A stretch of 64,000 bases of DNA. Origin: Mycobacterium sp. ACS1612 (GTDB lineage: Bacteria > Actinomycetota > Actinomycetes > Mycobacteriales > Mycobacteriaceae). Each line of letters starts with the position of its first letter. Positions within the stretch are counted from its first letter, which is position 1. The stretch lies in the NCBI RefSeq assembly GCF_001667505.1, contig NZ_LZHZ01000032.1:1-64000 (forward strand), in the 5' to 3' direction. A program made the translations under genes and the position numbers. The notes under the pieces are model-generated. The model saw nothing but the letters and a program-made list of their open reading frames with translations, had not been told where the DNA came from and did not search any database. Of this stretch, positions 51,851 through 58,736 are shown one piece after another.

Positions 51851-52723
51851 GTGAGCCAGAAATCCAGACGCAAGGGCGGCCGCCCGCACGACGATGCGGA
51901 GCTGCCCCGGTACACCGTCGGTGCGGTGGCCGACCGTGTCGGTGTTCCCGTACCGACGCTGCGCAGTTGGAATCTGCGTTACGGTGTCGGCCCTCCTGGT
52001 CACAGTCCCGGCAGGCACCGGCTCTACAGCGAAGCCGACATCGCGGTCGTCGAGCGCATGCGCGAAATGATCGATGCGGGCGCGAATCCCGGCAGCGCGG
52101 CACGCGCGGCGCTGGACGCGGTGGTGCCCGCCGGGCCGGACGCGGCGTCGTTGATCACCTCCGCCTTCAACCTCGATGTCGTGGCCGCGGGCCGACAGTT
52201 GGACCGCTACCTGCGTCACTTCGGGGTGGTCGAAGCGTGGGAGCAGTTGGTCCGGCCCGCATTCGCCGCCATCGAAGCGCGGCAATCCGAAGGCGACGGG
52301 TGCATCGATGTCGAACACGCGTTGTCGTGGACGGTTTCGCGGTCACTGCAGCGGCTGCCCATCGTCGCCGACAACGCCCCGACGATCATCTTGGCGTGCG
52401 TCGAGCACGAAACCCACACACTGGCGCTCGAAGCGTTGCGCGCCGCGCTCGGCGATCACGGTCGCGGTGCGCTGATGCTCGGCGCTGACGTGCCGAGCGC
52501 GGCACTTATCGACGCCGTCGAGCGCCATAGCGAGGCGGTGACGGTGATGCTGTGGTCGCACACGCCGCAAACCGCGGACATGGCAACAGTGAAGGCCGTC
52601 CTCGGAGCAGGCGCCCGAGTGCTGGTGGGCGGACCCGGTTGGACGTCCGCGAGACTGCCCAAACAGGCGGTGCGGGTCAACAGCCTGGCTGCCGCGGTTG
52701 ACCACCTGACGGAACAACCCTGA
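51851..52723 (+). CDS. litR: MerR-type regulator with B12-binding domain, LitR/CarH family
   Basis: 290 residues. A MerR helix-turn-helix (YTVGAVADRVGVPVPTLRSWNLRYGVGPPGHSPGRHRLYS) is followed by a helical cap (about 95-185, ending in the conserved Glu-His of IDVEHALSW). A Rossmann-type cobalamin domain follows, whose lower-ligand His would be in VEHETHTLALEAL. In CarH/LitR proteins adenosylcobalamin keeps a DNA-bound tetramer in the dark and light releases it, inducing carotenoid genes. The cap Trp of Thermus CarH is not found at the matching place here. The GTG at 51851 was chosen since GAGGAG lies 4-5 nt upstream. The gene is next to idi and faces the crt operon. Confidence 0.8.
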   Translation: MSQKSRRKGGRPHDDAELPRYTVGAVADRVGVPVPTLRSWNLRYGVGPPGHSPGRHRLYSEADIAVVERMREMIDAGANPGSAARAALDAVVPAGPDAASLITSAFNLDVVAAGRQLDRYLRHFGVVEAWEQLVRPAFAAIEARQSEGDGCIDVEHALSWTVSRSLQRLPIVADNAPTIILACVEHETHTLALEALRAALGDHGRGALMLGADVPSAALIDAVERHSEAVTVMLWSHTPQTADMATVKAVLGAGARVLVGGPGWTSARLPKQAVRVNSLAAAVDHLTEQP

Positions 52724-52748
52724 TCGCATCGAGTACGCGTCGATTGAA

Positions 52749-52764
52749 TGGGTATAACTGCATC
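52749..52764 (+). promoter_or_regulatory. idi promoter -10 region TGGGTATAAC
   Basis: TGGGTATAAC (52749-52758) is identical to the element before crtE (61455-61446, minus strand). GGGTAT matches the -10 of mycobacterial SigF promoters, but no GTTT -35 is visible at the expected distance. The start codon follows after 6 nt, so the idi mRNA is probably leaderless. Confidence 0.65.
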
Positions 52765-53355
52765 GTGTCTGTGACGACTGTGCGCACCCAGGACGAGCAG
52801 GTGGTGTTGGTGGACGAGGACGGGCGGGCGATCGGCGCCGCCGCCAAAACCGCCGTCCACCACCGGAACACCCCACTGCATCTGGCGTTTTCGTGTTACG
52901 TGTTCGACCGTGACGGGCGTGTGCTGTTGACGCGCCGCGCGCTCGGCAAGCGGACATGGCCCGGAGTATGGACGAATTCGTTCTGCGGGCATCCGTCGCC
53001 GGGCGAGAGCGTCGCGGACGCGGTGCATCGACGCGCTCTGCAGGAACTCGGACTTTCACTGCAGTCTGTGGAGTGCGTTTTGCCGGACTTCCGGTACCGG
53101 GCGATCGCCGCCGACGGCACCGTGGAGAACGAGATATGCCCGGTGTTCCGTGCACAGGCGGACGGCCCTGTCCGGCCGGTGCCCGACGAGGTGATGGAGC
53201 ACCGCTGGGTGGTGTGGGATGACCTGCGTTCGGCTGCTGGATTGCCGTGGGCCATCAGTCCGTGGGCGGTACAGCAGATTCCGCTGCTGGAGCCGTTCAC
53301 TTACACGGATCGTGGCCCCAGTTCATCAGCGAATAACGCCAAGCCGACTCTTTGA
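52765..53355 (+). CDS. idi: Isopentenyl-diphosphate delta-isomerase, type I
   Basis: 196 residues of the Nudix-fold type I isomerase. NTPLHLAFSCYVFDRDGRVLLTRRALGKRTWPGVWTNSFCGHP contains the catalytic Cys (NSFCGHP) and metal His. The Nudix-like helix is ESVADAVHRRALQELGL, and the catalytic Glu is in TVENEICPVF. It interconverts IPP and DMAPP and so supplies the starter for CrtE. The GTG at 52765 lies 6 nt after TATAAC. The last 59 bp overlap the 3' end of the convergent DUF3140 gene, so the two transcripts would be antisense to each other. Confidence 0.93.
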   Translation: MSVTTVRTQDEQVVLVDEDGRAIGAAAKTAVHHRNTPLHLAFSCYVFDRDGRVLLTRRALGKRTWPGVWTNSFCGHPSPGESVADAVHRRALQELGLSLQSVECVLPDFRYRAIAADGTVENEICPVFRAQADGPVRPVPDEVMEHRWVVWDDLRSAAGLPWAISPWAVQQIPLLEPFTYTDRGPSSSANNAKPTL

Positions 53356-53626
53356 CGTCACCGGACGGCCGTTGCGCCAGGTGACGATGCGCGTATCCGA
53401 CGACTTTACGCATGTGCGAATAGTCGTCGTCGGATAGATCGGACTTCTTCGACCTCAAAAGTTCGATGATGCGTCGACCGCTGGCGTGACCGGTCGATTC
53501 GTCACCACCGGATTTCTGCCCAACCTTCTTGGATTCCTCAGTATCCAGCCACTTTTCGAGTTCCGCCGCGGTCATATTCACGACGTCGTTGAAGTCGTTG
53601 TACGTGGTCGCCTTGTCGTCGGACAT
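53297..53626 (-). CDS. DUF3140 family protein
   Basis: 109 residues, acidic and highly charged, without membrane segments. Conserved-looking parts are DFNDVVNMTAAELEKWLDTEESKKVGQK near the start and the motif SGRRIIELLRSKKSDLSDDDYSHMRKVVGYAHRHLAQRP, which defines the family. The function is unknown; related genes commonly accompany a DUF2945/TUDOR gene, as here (4-bp gap). The last 59 bp run under the end of idi. It may be transcribed as the tail of the crt operon, which is 33 bp from the TUDOR gene. Confidence 0.8.
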   Translation of the reverse strand: MSDDKATTYNDFNDVVNMTAAELEKWLDTEESKKVGQKSGGDESTGHASGRRIIELLRSKKSDLSDDDYSHMRKVVGYAHRHLAQRPSGDVKESAWRYSLMNWGHDPCK

Positions 53627-53630
53627 TTCC

Positions 53631-53843
53631 CTACTTCGCTCGCCGTAGCGCGTCGGGTTTGTGCACGGCGTCGCGACCGCTCTTGTCGCTGCGGACGCGG
53701 AACTGCGGTTCGTCCTTGGATGCACGCACCGAGCGACCGGCGCTTTCGGTGTCAGAGGTGATCTTCTCTTCGACGGTTCCGGTGACAGTGCTGCCGTGGC
53801 TGCGCCACTGCACCTTGTCGCCCTTCTTGAGGTTCTCGGTCAT
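53631..53843 (-). CDS. Small DUF2945 / TUDOR-like (hypervirulence-associated) protein
   Basis: 70 residues. KKGDKVQWRSHGSTVTGTVEEKIT at the start and the later FRVRSDKSGRDAVHKPDALRR are the two conserved blocks of the DUF2945 TUDOR-like family, a small beta-barrel thought to bind protein or nucleic acid. It lies 32 bp after the Rieske gene and 4 bp before the DUF3140 gene on the same strand, so read-through from the crt operon is likely. Its role is unknown. Confidence 0.82.
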   Translation of the reverse strand: MTENLKKGDKVQWRSHGSTVTGTVEEKITSDTESAGRSVRASKDEPQFRVRSDKSGRDAVHKPDALRRAK

Positions 53844-53875
53844 GGTGGCGGGATACCCAGTGATGCGGAAACGAT

Positions 53876-54883
53876 TCACGAACGAGTACGCAGATGGAAA
53901 AGCCGCTCGGCGTATTCGAGATCGTCGCGCCATAATCTGCCGGCCGCGCGCCGCATCAGAGGCGTGATCAACGCCGCGCCGCGCAGGGCGTGCGCGAATC
54001 TTGGTCTGTCCGAATGTGCGATCACCGCCTCGAGTACCGCCGCTCTCGGCAGCCCGTCGGCGCCAGGGCCCAGGGGAGTGGCATGGGTTTCCACCACACT
54101 GCCCGACCCTTCGCCGTCGATGATCCGCATGACGATCGTGCGTGGTTCGGGGCTGGTGAATTCGGCGATGACCGGGATGCCCAGTTTGCCGATCCGGAAC
54201 GTGACGGCCACCAGGAAGCGGTCGGATTCCTCGGGCAGATCGTCACTCGCCGGTGGGCTACTGAGCACCTCCAGTCGCGTGAAGGAGTATGGGTGGAACC
54301 ACGATCCGTGCCAGGGGTCCAATCGGTTGGCGATGATGTCGCGCGGTTCGCATGTGCCGACCAGACGTGTCACGGCGTTGATGCGATTGCCATCGGGCCG
54401 CGCGGGCACCACCGGGATTTCGGTGGGCTGCTCGCCGCCGACGTCGTCGAGCCGTACCCATGCCAGTACCCCGTCGTCGTGCGACGGTTGAGGCCGCCAG
54501 CCGAATTGGCGGCTACCGTCGAGCCGCAGTCCGTGCCACGGGCAGATCAGCGCGCCGCAGTCGATCTTGCCCGTGCTGAGATCGGCGCCGAGATGCGGAC
54601 ATTCGCCGGGGCCGACGTGTAACGCGCCGTCTTCGCCGCGCCACGCCGCCAGGTCCTTGCCCGCGACGCGAAGGCTGACGGGGCGGCTCCGGATGCTGTC
54701 GCTGTCGGCCACCGCGTACCAATTGCCGCTCGGCCGTCGCTGCGACCGCTCTAAAGCCGCCGTGATGACGGCGGGTTGGGCGTCGCGATACGTTGGCCGC
54801 TGCTGCGACCACTGCGTCCGTGGCAACAGCTCGAACGGGGATGTCTTCGCCCACCGTTGCGCGAACTTGTCGACGATTTTCAT
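53876..54883 (-). CDS. Rieske-type non-haem iron oxygenase of the carotenoid cluster
   Basis: 335 residues. The Rieske [2Fe-2S] site is complete: Cys-Pro-His in GECPHLGADLSTGKIDC and Cys-Pro-Trp-His in ALICPWHGLRLDG (about residues 90-125). A second metal site, DPWHGSWFHPYSF near residue 195, has the D-X2-H-X4-H spacing of the mononuclear iron centre of Rieske oxygenases. The C-terminal part resembles the DUF5914 domain found beside actinobacterial crt genes. Placed right after crtU (4-bp overlap), it probably oxidises the end group of an aromatic carotenoid such as isorenieratene; the reaction is inferred. No reductase or ferredoxin gene is adjacent. Confidence 0.8.
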   Translation of the reverse strand: MKIVDKFAQRWAKTSPFELLPRTQWSQQRPTYRDAQPAVITAALERSQRRPSGNWYAVADSDSIRSRPVSLRVAGKDLAAWRGEDGALHVGPGECPHLGADLSTGKIDCGALICPWHGLRLDGSRQFGWRPQPSHDDGVLAWVRLDDVGGEQPTEIPVVPARPDGNRINAVTRLVGTCEPRDIIANRLDPWHGSWFHPYSFTRLEVLSSPPASDDLPEESDRFLVAVTFRIGKLGIPVIAEFTSPEPRTIVMRIIDGEGSGSVVETHATPLGPGADGLPRAAVLEAVIAHSDRPRFAHALRGAALITPLMRRAAGRLWRDDLEYAERLFHLRTRS

Positions 54884-56403
54884 TGCAGCACTCGCCTTTC
54901 CCGGCCGGCCAGGCGGCGCAGCGTGGCGGACCGACCCCGCACCGGCACCGTCTGGATGTCGTGACCCGTCACCCCGAACCGCTGCAGCAGTTCGTTGGCC
55001 GCGGTCCACCCCGTGGTCGCTGCCCGTTCCATCAGCGCCACGGGCAGATCGATCCGGATGCCGTCTCCGGCCAGCACCAGGCCGTCCTGCGGGGTGACGA
55101 CGCGTGGACGGTTCGCGAAGTCGCCCGGTGCGAAGCGGGGACAGTCGTTGCGGCACAGCACCTTTTCATCCACGATCTTCGCCGCGCGCGTCTCCGGGTA
55201 GATCTCGTGCAGCCGGTCCAGCAGCCGTTCGCCGTGACCCTCGCTCGACGTCGCCGCATAGGAATGCAGTTCGATGACAGAGCCACCCGTGCGGCTGACC
55301 CATTCCGCGGCCTGCCGCTCGTAGCGTTCCAGCACGCTGACGTTGTCCAACGGCGGTCGCCCACCCGTGCCGAGGAACGCAGGCCGGTCATGACGCACCG
55401 CGCTGTCGAGCCACAGTCGGTGCACGACGAACGGTGCGGCGGTTCGCAGGTCAGCGACCTGTCGCCGCCATGCCTCGTCTCCGAGGGCCGGTGACTGCTC
55501 GACGATGCGTTGCAGGGCCGTCGTATCGGTCGCCAGCACGACGCCGTCCGCGTCGTAGGTCTGCCCGGAATCGGACCGCACCGACAACCGGTTGCCTGCA
55601 CCGACCGCCGTCACCGATTCGCCGGTATGGAATTGCACGCCAAGACTACCCAGATAGCCCCGCAGCGGGTTCCACAGCGCGACGTCGAAGTTGTCGTTCG
55701 CGACATCGAACACCAGGCCCTCGCTGGAACCGAGGAAATAGATGTGGAACATCGTCGCGAGTTCGGCCGCGGACAATTCGCGGGGTTCGGCGAAGAAGCT
55801 GCGGGAGAACACCTCGAAGGCGAGATGGCGGGCGGCTTCGGGGAAGTTGATGTCGCGCAGGAACGACTCGGCGTCCTGATGGTCGAGCCGGTGGTAGGTG
55901 TCGGGCACCGAGACCGCGGCCAGCGGCGCGGCGGCACGGGCGTTGAGACGCGCCATGTCCCTGAGCCGAAAGGTCGGACTGCGCAAGGCAAAAGCGAGCG
56001 CATTGAACGGGGGTGTCTGCGGCAGACCGCGAAACGTGTCGCGCCTGCCGTGCGCGTCGATCAACGGGTAGTCGTCGACGGGGGTCAGCATCTGCAGTGC
56101 GGGATCGACACGGCGCAGCAGTGAACGCAGGTTGTAGTACTGCCGGAAGAACGCGTGAAATCCACGGTTCATCGCGCCGGACGTGCCGTCGGACAGCGGT
56201 TCGGGCCAGCCGCCGACCCGGCCGCCGAGATAGGTTTCGCGCTCGATGACCTCGACCGTGACACCGCGTTCGGCCAATCCGGTCGCCGCCGCGAGCCCGG
56301 CGATGCCCGCGCCGACAACGACCACGCGCGGCGTGGGTGCCAGCCCAGCCGCATCGGGGCGTCCACGGTGGGTTCGGTGGGTCACCCGGCGGGGGTCGGT
56401 CAT
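54880..56403 (-). CDS. crtU: Beta-carotene desaturase/methyltransferase CrtU (isorenieratene synthase)
   Basis: 507 residues of the phytoene-desaturase-like flavoprotein family. FAD binds at RVVVVGAGIAGLAAATGLAERG with the acidic residue in VIERETYLGGRVGG. The CrtU hallmark NRGFHAFFRQYYNLRSLL and the later FEVFSRSFFAEPRELSAAELATMFHIYFLGS separate it from CrtI. CrtU turns each beta ring of beta-carotene into a trimethylphenyl ring, moving a methyl group and desaturating, and yields isorenieratene (leprotene). It overlaps both neighbours by 4 bp. A later start is possible because the first 25 residues are not conserved-looking. Confidence 0.88.
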   Translation of the reverse strand: MTDPRRVTHRTHRGRPDAAGLAPTPRVVVVGAGIAGLAAATGLAERGVTVEVIERETYLGGRVGGWPEPLSDGTSGAMNRGFHAFFRQYYNLRSLLRRVDPALQMLTPVDDYPLIDAHGRRDTFRGLPQTPPFNALAFALRSPTFRLRDMARLNARAAAPLAAVSVPDTYHRLDHQDAESFLRDINFPEAARHLAFEVFSRSFFAEPRELSAAELATMFHIYFLGSSEGLVFDVANDNFDVALWNPLRGYLGSLGVQFHTGESVTAVGAGNRLSVRSDSGQTYDADGVVLATDTTALQRIVEQSPALGDEAWRRQVADLRTAAPFVVHRLWLDSAVRHDRPAFLGTGGRPPLDNVSVLERYERQAAEWVSRTGGSVIELHSYAATSSEGHGERLLDRLHEIYPETRAAKIVDEKVLCRNDCPRFAPGDFANRPRVVTPQDGLVLAGDGIRIDLPVALMERAATTGWTAANELLQRFGVTGHDIQTVPVRGRSATLRRLAGRERRVLQ

Positions 56404-57110
56404 CGCGGCGCTTCCGCGAGGAAGGTGTGCACGATGTTGCGTTGCCAGCCGGGCATCGACGCGCTGCGCACGTTGACGAATCCGTTGTTCCGCAACCGGT
56501 TCCGGAACGCGGATGCGCCGTCGAACTCGTTGACGCTGCGGCGCAGGTATCGGTAGAGCGCGGCGTCGCCGGTGCGCAGTCGTCCGCTCGGGATGATGAT
56601 CGCGGCGCACACCGCGTTCCATATCGCGGTGGCGACGCGCGAATCGCGCACCGAGTACTCGTGGATGCCCAGCGTGGCGCCGGGCTGCAGCAGCGAACCG
56701 AAGGACCGCAACTGCGCGTCGCGGTCGCCGATGTTGCGGATCAGGTAGGCGGCGAAGATGCCGTCGAACGGGCCGACGACGCCGGCGTCGGTGAGGTGTT
56801 CGATGCGACTGTGCACGAAACGCACCGACTCGGGCCACTTCTTGGACCTCGCCTGAGCGAGCATGCCCGCCGAACCATCGACCGCGACGATCTGCGCGTG
56901 CGGCGCCGCCGCCAGCAGCGCGGCAGTAGAAGCGCCGGTGCCGCAACCGGCGTCGAGCAGGCGTAACCCGCGGCCGCCGTTCGGTATTTCCATCCGCTGT
57001 GCGGAGATCCGAAGGTGCGCATGGTAGCCGGGGTTGGCGCCGACCAGTTTGTCGTAGCTTGCTGCGCCTGCGTCGAACGCGTCGGGCACATCGCGGTGGG
57101 TGAGACTCAT
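56400..57110 (-). CDS. crtT: SAM-dependent methyltransferase of the carotenoid cluster (CrtT-like)
   Basis: 236 residues, a UbiE-like class I methyltransferase. It has DAGAASYDKLVGANPGYHAHLR at the N-terminus, motif I GLRLLDAGCGTGASTAALL, motif II VAVDGSAGMLAQARS and the post-motif IRNIGDRDAQLRSFGSLLQPGATLGIHEYS. The Streptomyces crt clusters carry a similar gene named crtT between crtY and crtU. Its substrate is not known, since CrtU itself is thought to move the ring methyl group. It could methylate a hydroxycarotenoid or a quinone. Coupled by 4-bp overlaps to crtYd and crtU. Confidence 0.78.
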   Translation of the reverse strand: MSLTHRDVPDAFDAGAASYDKLVGANPGYHAHLRISAQRMEIPNGGRGLRLLDAGCGTGASTAALLAAAPHAQIVAVDGSAGMLAQARSKKWPESVRFVHSRIEHLTDAGVVGPFDGIFAAYLIRNIGDRDAQLRSFGSLLQPGATLGIHEYSVRDSRVATAIWNAVCAAIIIPSGRLRTGDAALYRYLRRSVNEFDGASAFRNRLRNNGFVNVRSASMPGWQRNIVHTFLAEAPR

Positions 57111-57436
57111 CGGGCGTCCTTCTTCGTCTGACGTCTGCGCTGGTGCTCCCAGAGCAGCAGCACCGCGGTGACCATCGCCCACCCGAACAGGAAATCCTCG
57201 ACCGGGATGTCGAGCGGAAACCGAAGTCCACTGGTGTGGCGGTCGTCGTAGATGACGATCGGTGCGGACAGTTTGGTCAGCCACCCGTCAACGAGGATCT
57301 GGAAGCCGAACACGATCGCCATCGAGATCCAGTAGCCCGCGCGACGGAACAATCCGGTACGCAGTAGGGCGAACTCGATGACGCACACCACGATGACCGC
57401 CAGCACAGCGGGCAGCGTGTAACCCAGGGCGGTCAC
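57107..57436 (-). CDS. crtYd: Lycopene beta-cyclase subunit CrtYd
   Basis: 109 residues with three hydrophobic segments (LPAVLAVIVVCVIEFALLRTGLF, WISMAIVFGFQILVDGWL, FLFGWAMVTAVLLLWEHQRRR). It contains the IPVEDFLFGWAMVT motif of the heterodimeric actinobacterial lycopene cyclase, in which an acidic pair (VED) is thought to be catalytic. With CrtYc it cyclises lycopene to beta-carotene in the membrane. The GTG at 57436 overlaps the crtYc stop by 4 bp, and its stop overlaps the methyltransferase start, which fits co-translation of the two subunits. Confidence 0.88.
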   Translation of the reverse strand: MTALGYTLPAVLAVIVVCVIEFALLRTGLFRRAGYWISMAIVFGFQILVDGWLTKLSAPIVIYDDRHTSGLRFPLDIPVEDFLFGWAMVTAVLLLWEHQRRRQTKKDAR

Positions 57437-57777
57437 GGGACGTGTTCTTCCAGTCGCTCGCTGCGCCGAGCCCAGCACAGGATCGTCTCGACCGCGTTGT
57501 AGGTGAGCAACCCGCACAGCGGTATCACCACGAAGAACAGGAGTTCCTCGATCGGGAGGGCGCCGGGTAATTCGATGCCGGTGACGTAGCGCGGGTTGTA
57601 CGTCCAGACGTGCGCCGCGATCGCCACCGCGTCCCACAGCACGAAGATCGCCGCAACCGGTAGGACGGCGCCGGCGACGCGCCGCGGCCTGCGGTAGACG
57701 CCTTGACCGAAGAACTCCAGCGGAGCCGTTATCGCCAGACAGGTCGCCAACACGAGCAGGTACTGCCAATTGTCCAT
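57433..57777 (-). CDS. crtYc: Lycopene beta-cyclase subunit CrtYc
   Basis: 114 residues and three membrane segments: YLLVLATCLAITAPLEFFG, GAVLPVAAIFVLWDAVAIAAHVW and LLFFVVIPLCGLLTYNAVE. The motif YNPRYVTGIELPGALPIEELLFFVVIP, with the PIEE acidic pair, is the signature of this subunit and is parallel to the VED motif of CrtYd. The two small proteins act as a heterodimer, as first shown in Brevibacterium and M. aurum-type clusters. Only 2 bp separate it from crtB, the single non-overlapping junction between crtE and the Rieske gene. Confidence 0.88.
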   Translation of the reverse strand: MDNWQYLLVLATCLAITAPLEFFGQGVYRRPRRVAGAVLPVAAIFVLWDAVAIAAHVWTYNPRYVTGIELPGALPIEELLFFVVIPLCGLLTYNAVETILCWARRSERLEEHVP

Positions 57778-57779
57778 CG

Positions 57780-58736
57780 CTACAATCCTGCTGCCTTTGG
57801 TGCCAGGAGGCCAGCCGTCCACGCCTTGGCCAATCCGTTGGCGGCCACCTGGATTCGCCTGCCGGTGCCCACGGTGGCCCGATGGTTGAAGACGGCGAAA
57901 TCAAGCTCTTCGATGCGCTCGAGGATCTCCGAGTACAGCGTCAACGCCGCCGCGATGCAGGGCCGCGAGCGGCGGGCCAGCAGCGGAATGCCCTTCTTCG
58001 CGAAGTCGTAGATGCGTCGCGTTTCGGCGTGCTGCTCTGCCAGCGCCACCCGGACCCGCTGGTCGGTGCGTTGATTCCAGTGGCACCACATCAACACGTC
58101 GCGGTCGACCTGATGGGCGGCCAGCTCGTCGGCGGGCAGATAGACGCGCCCGCGCACCAGGTCTTCGTCGACATCGCGCAGGAAGTTGGTGAGCTGGAAG
58201 GCCTTGCCGAGCGCCGCGGCGTACGGTGCGGCTTCCTCGCGCGGGCAGACGGTGCCGAGGACGGGAAGCATCTGCAGTCCGATCACTTCCGCCGAGCCGT
58301 ACATGTACCGGTTCAACGCGTCGCGGTCAGGGTAGTCGGTCACCGTCAGATCCATCCGCATCGAGGCGAGGAAATCATCGAACAGTCCCCACGGTATGTC
58401 GTATCTGTGGGCCGTGTGTACGACTGCGGCAAGCGCGGGGTCGCCGTCGGTGGTGTCGTCCTGCACCAGCCGATTGAACAGCTGGGTGGTGAGCTGCTGA
58501 AGCCGGTCCGCCCGCTCGGCGACCGGCACCGACGGGTCGAGGTCGTCGAGGATGTCGTCCGCCCGCCTGGCGAATCCGTACAGTGCGTGCACCGCCGGAC
58601 GTTGATGCGGCGCAAGCAATCTCGTCGCGAGGAAGAAGGTGCGACCGTGTTCAGCGTTGAGGGTGCGACAGCGCCGATAGGCGTCGCGCAGTGCCGGATC
58701 GCGGACTCCCGCGGCATCGAGTTCGGAACTGATCAT
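57780..58736 (-). CDS. crtB: Phytoene synthase
   Basis: 318 residues of the squalene/phytoene synthase fold. The two Asp-rich magnesium sites are YGFARRADDILDDLD (near residue 57) and FLRDVDEDLVRGRVYLP (near 190), with TFFLATRLLAP and FQLTNFLRDV as further family blocks. It joins two GGPP molecules to phytoene. The start overlaps the crtI stop by 4 bp. In photochromogenic mycobacteria loss of this gene removes pigment. Confidence 0.95.
   Translation of the reverse strand: MISSELDAAGVRDPALRDAYRRCRTLNAEHGRTFFLATRLLAPHQRPAVHALYGFARRADDILDDLDPSVPVAERADRLQQLTTQLFNRLVQDDTTDGDPALAAVVHTAHRYDIPWGLFDDFLASMRMDLTVTDYPDRDALNRYMYGSAEVIGLQMLPVLGTVCPREEAAPYAAALGKAFQLTNFLRDVDEDLVRGRVYLPADELAAHQVDRDVLMWCHWNQRTDQRVRVALAEQHAETRRIYDFAKKGIPLLARRSRPCIAAALTLYSEILERIEELDFAVFNHRATVGTGRRIQVAANGLAKAWTAGLLAPKAAGL

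Noticed and set aside
52301..52310. TGCATCGATG resembling the carotenoid operator
   Set aside because: It is within the litR coding sequence (Cys-Ile-Asp) and has no second half-site 11 bp away.
52703..52764. SigF promoter with full -35 before idi
   Set aside because: GGGTAT is present, but no GTTT or GGTTT is found 15-17 bp upstream, so only the -10 similarity is claimed.
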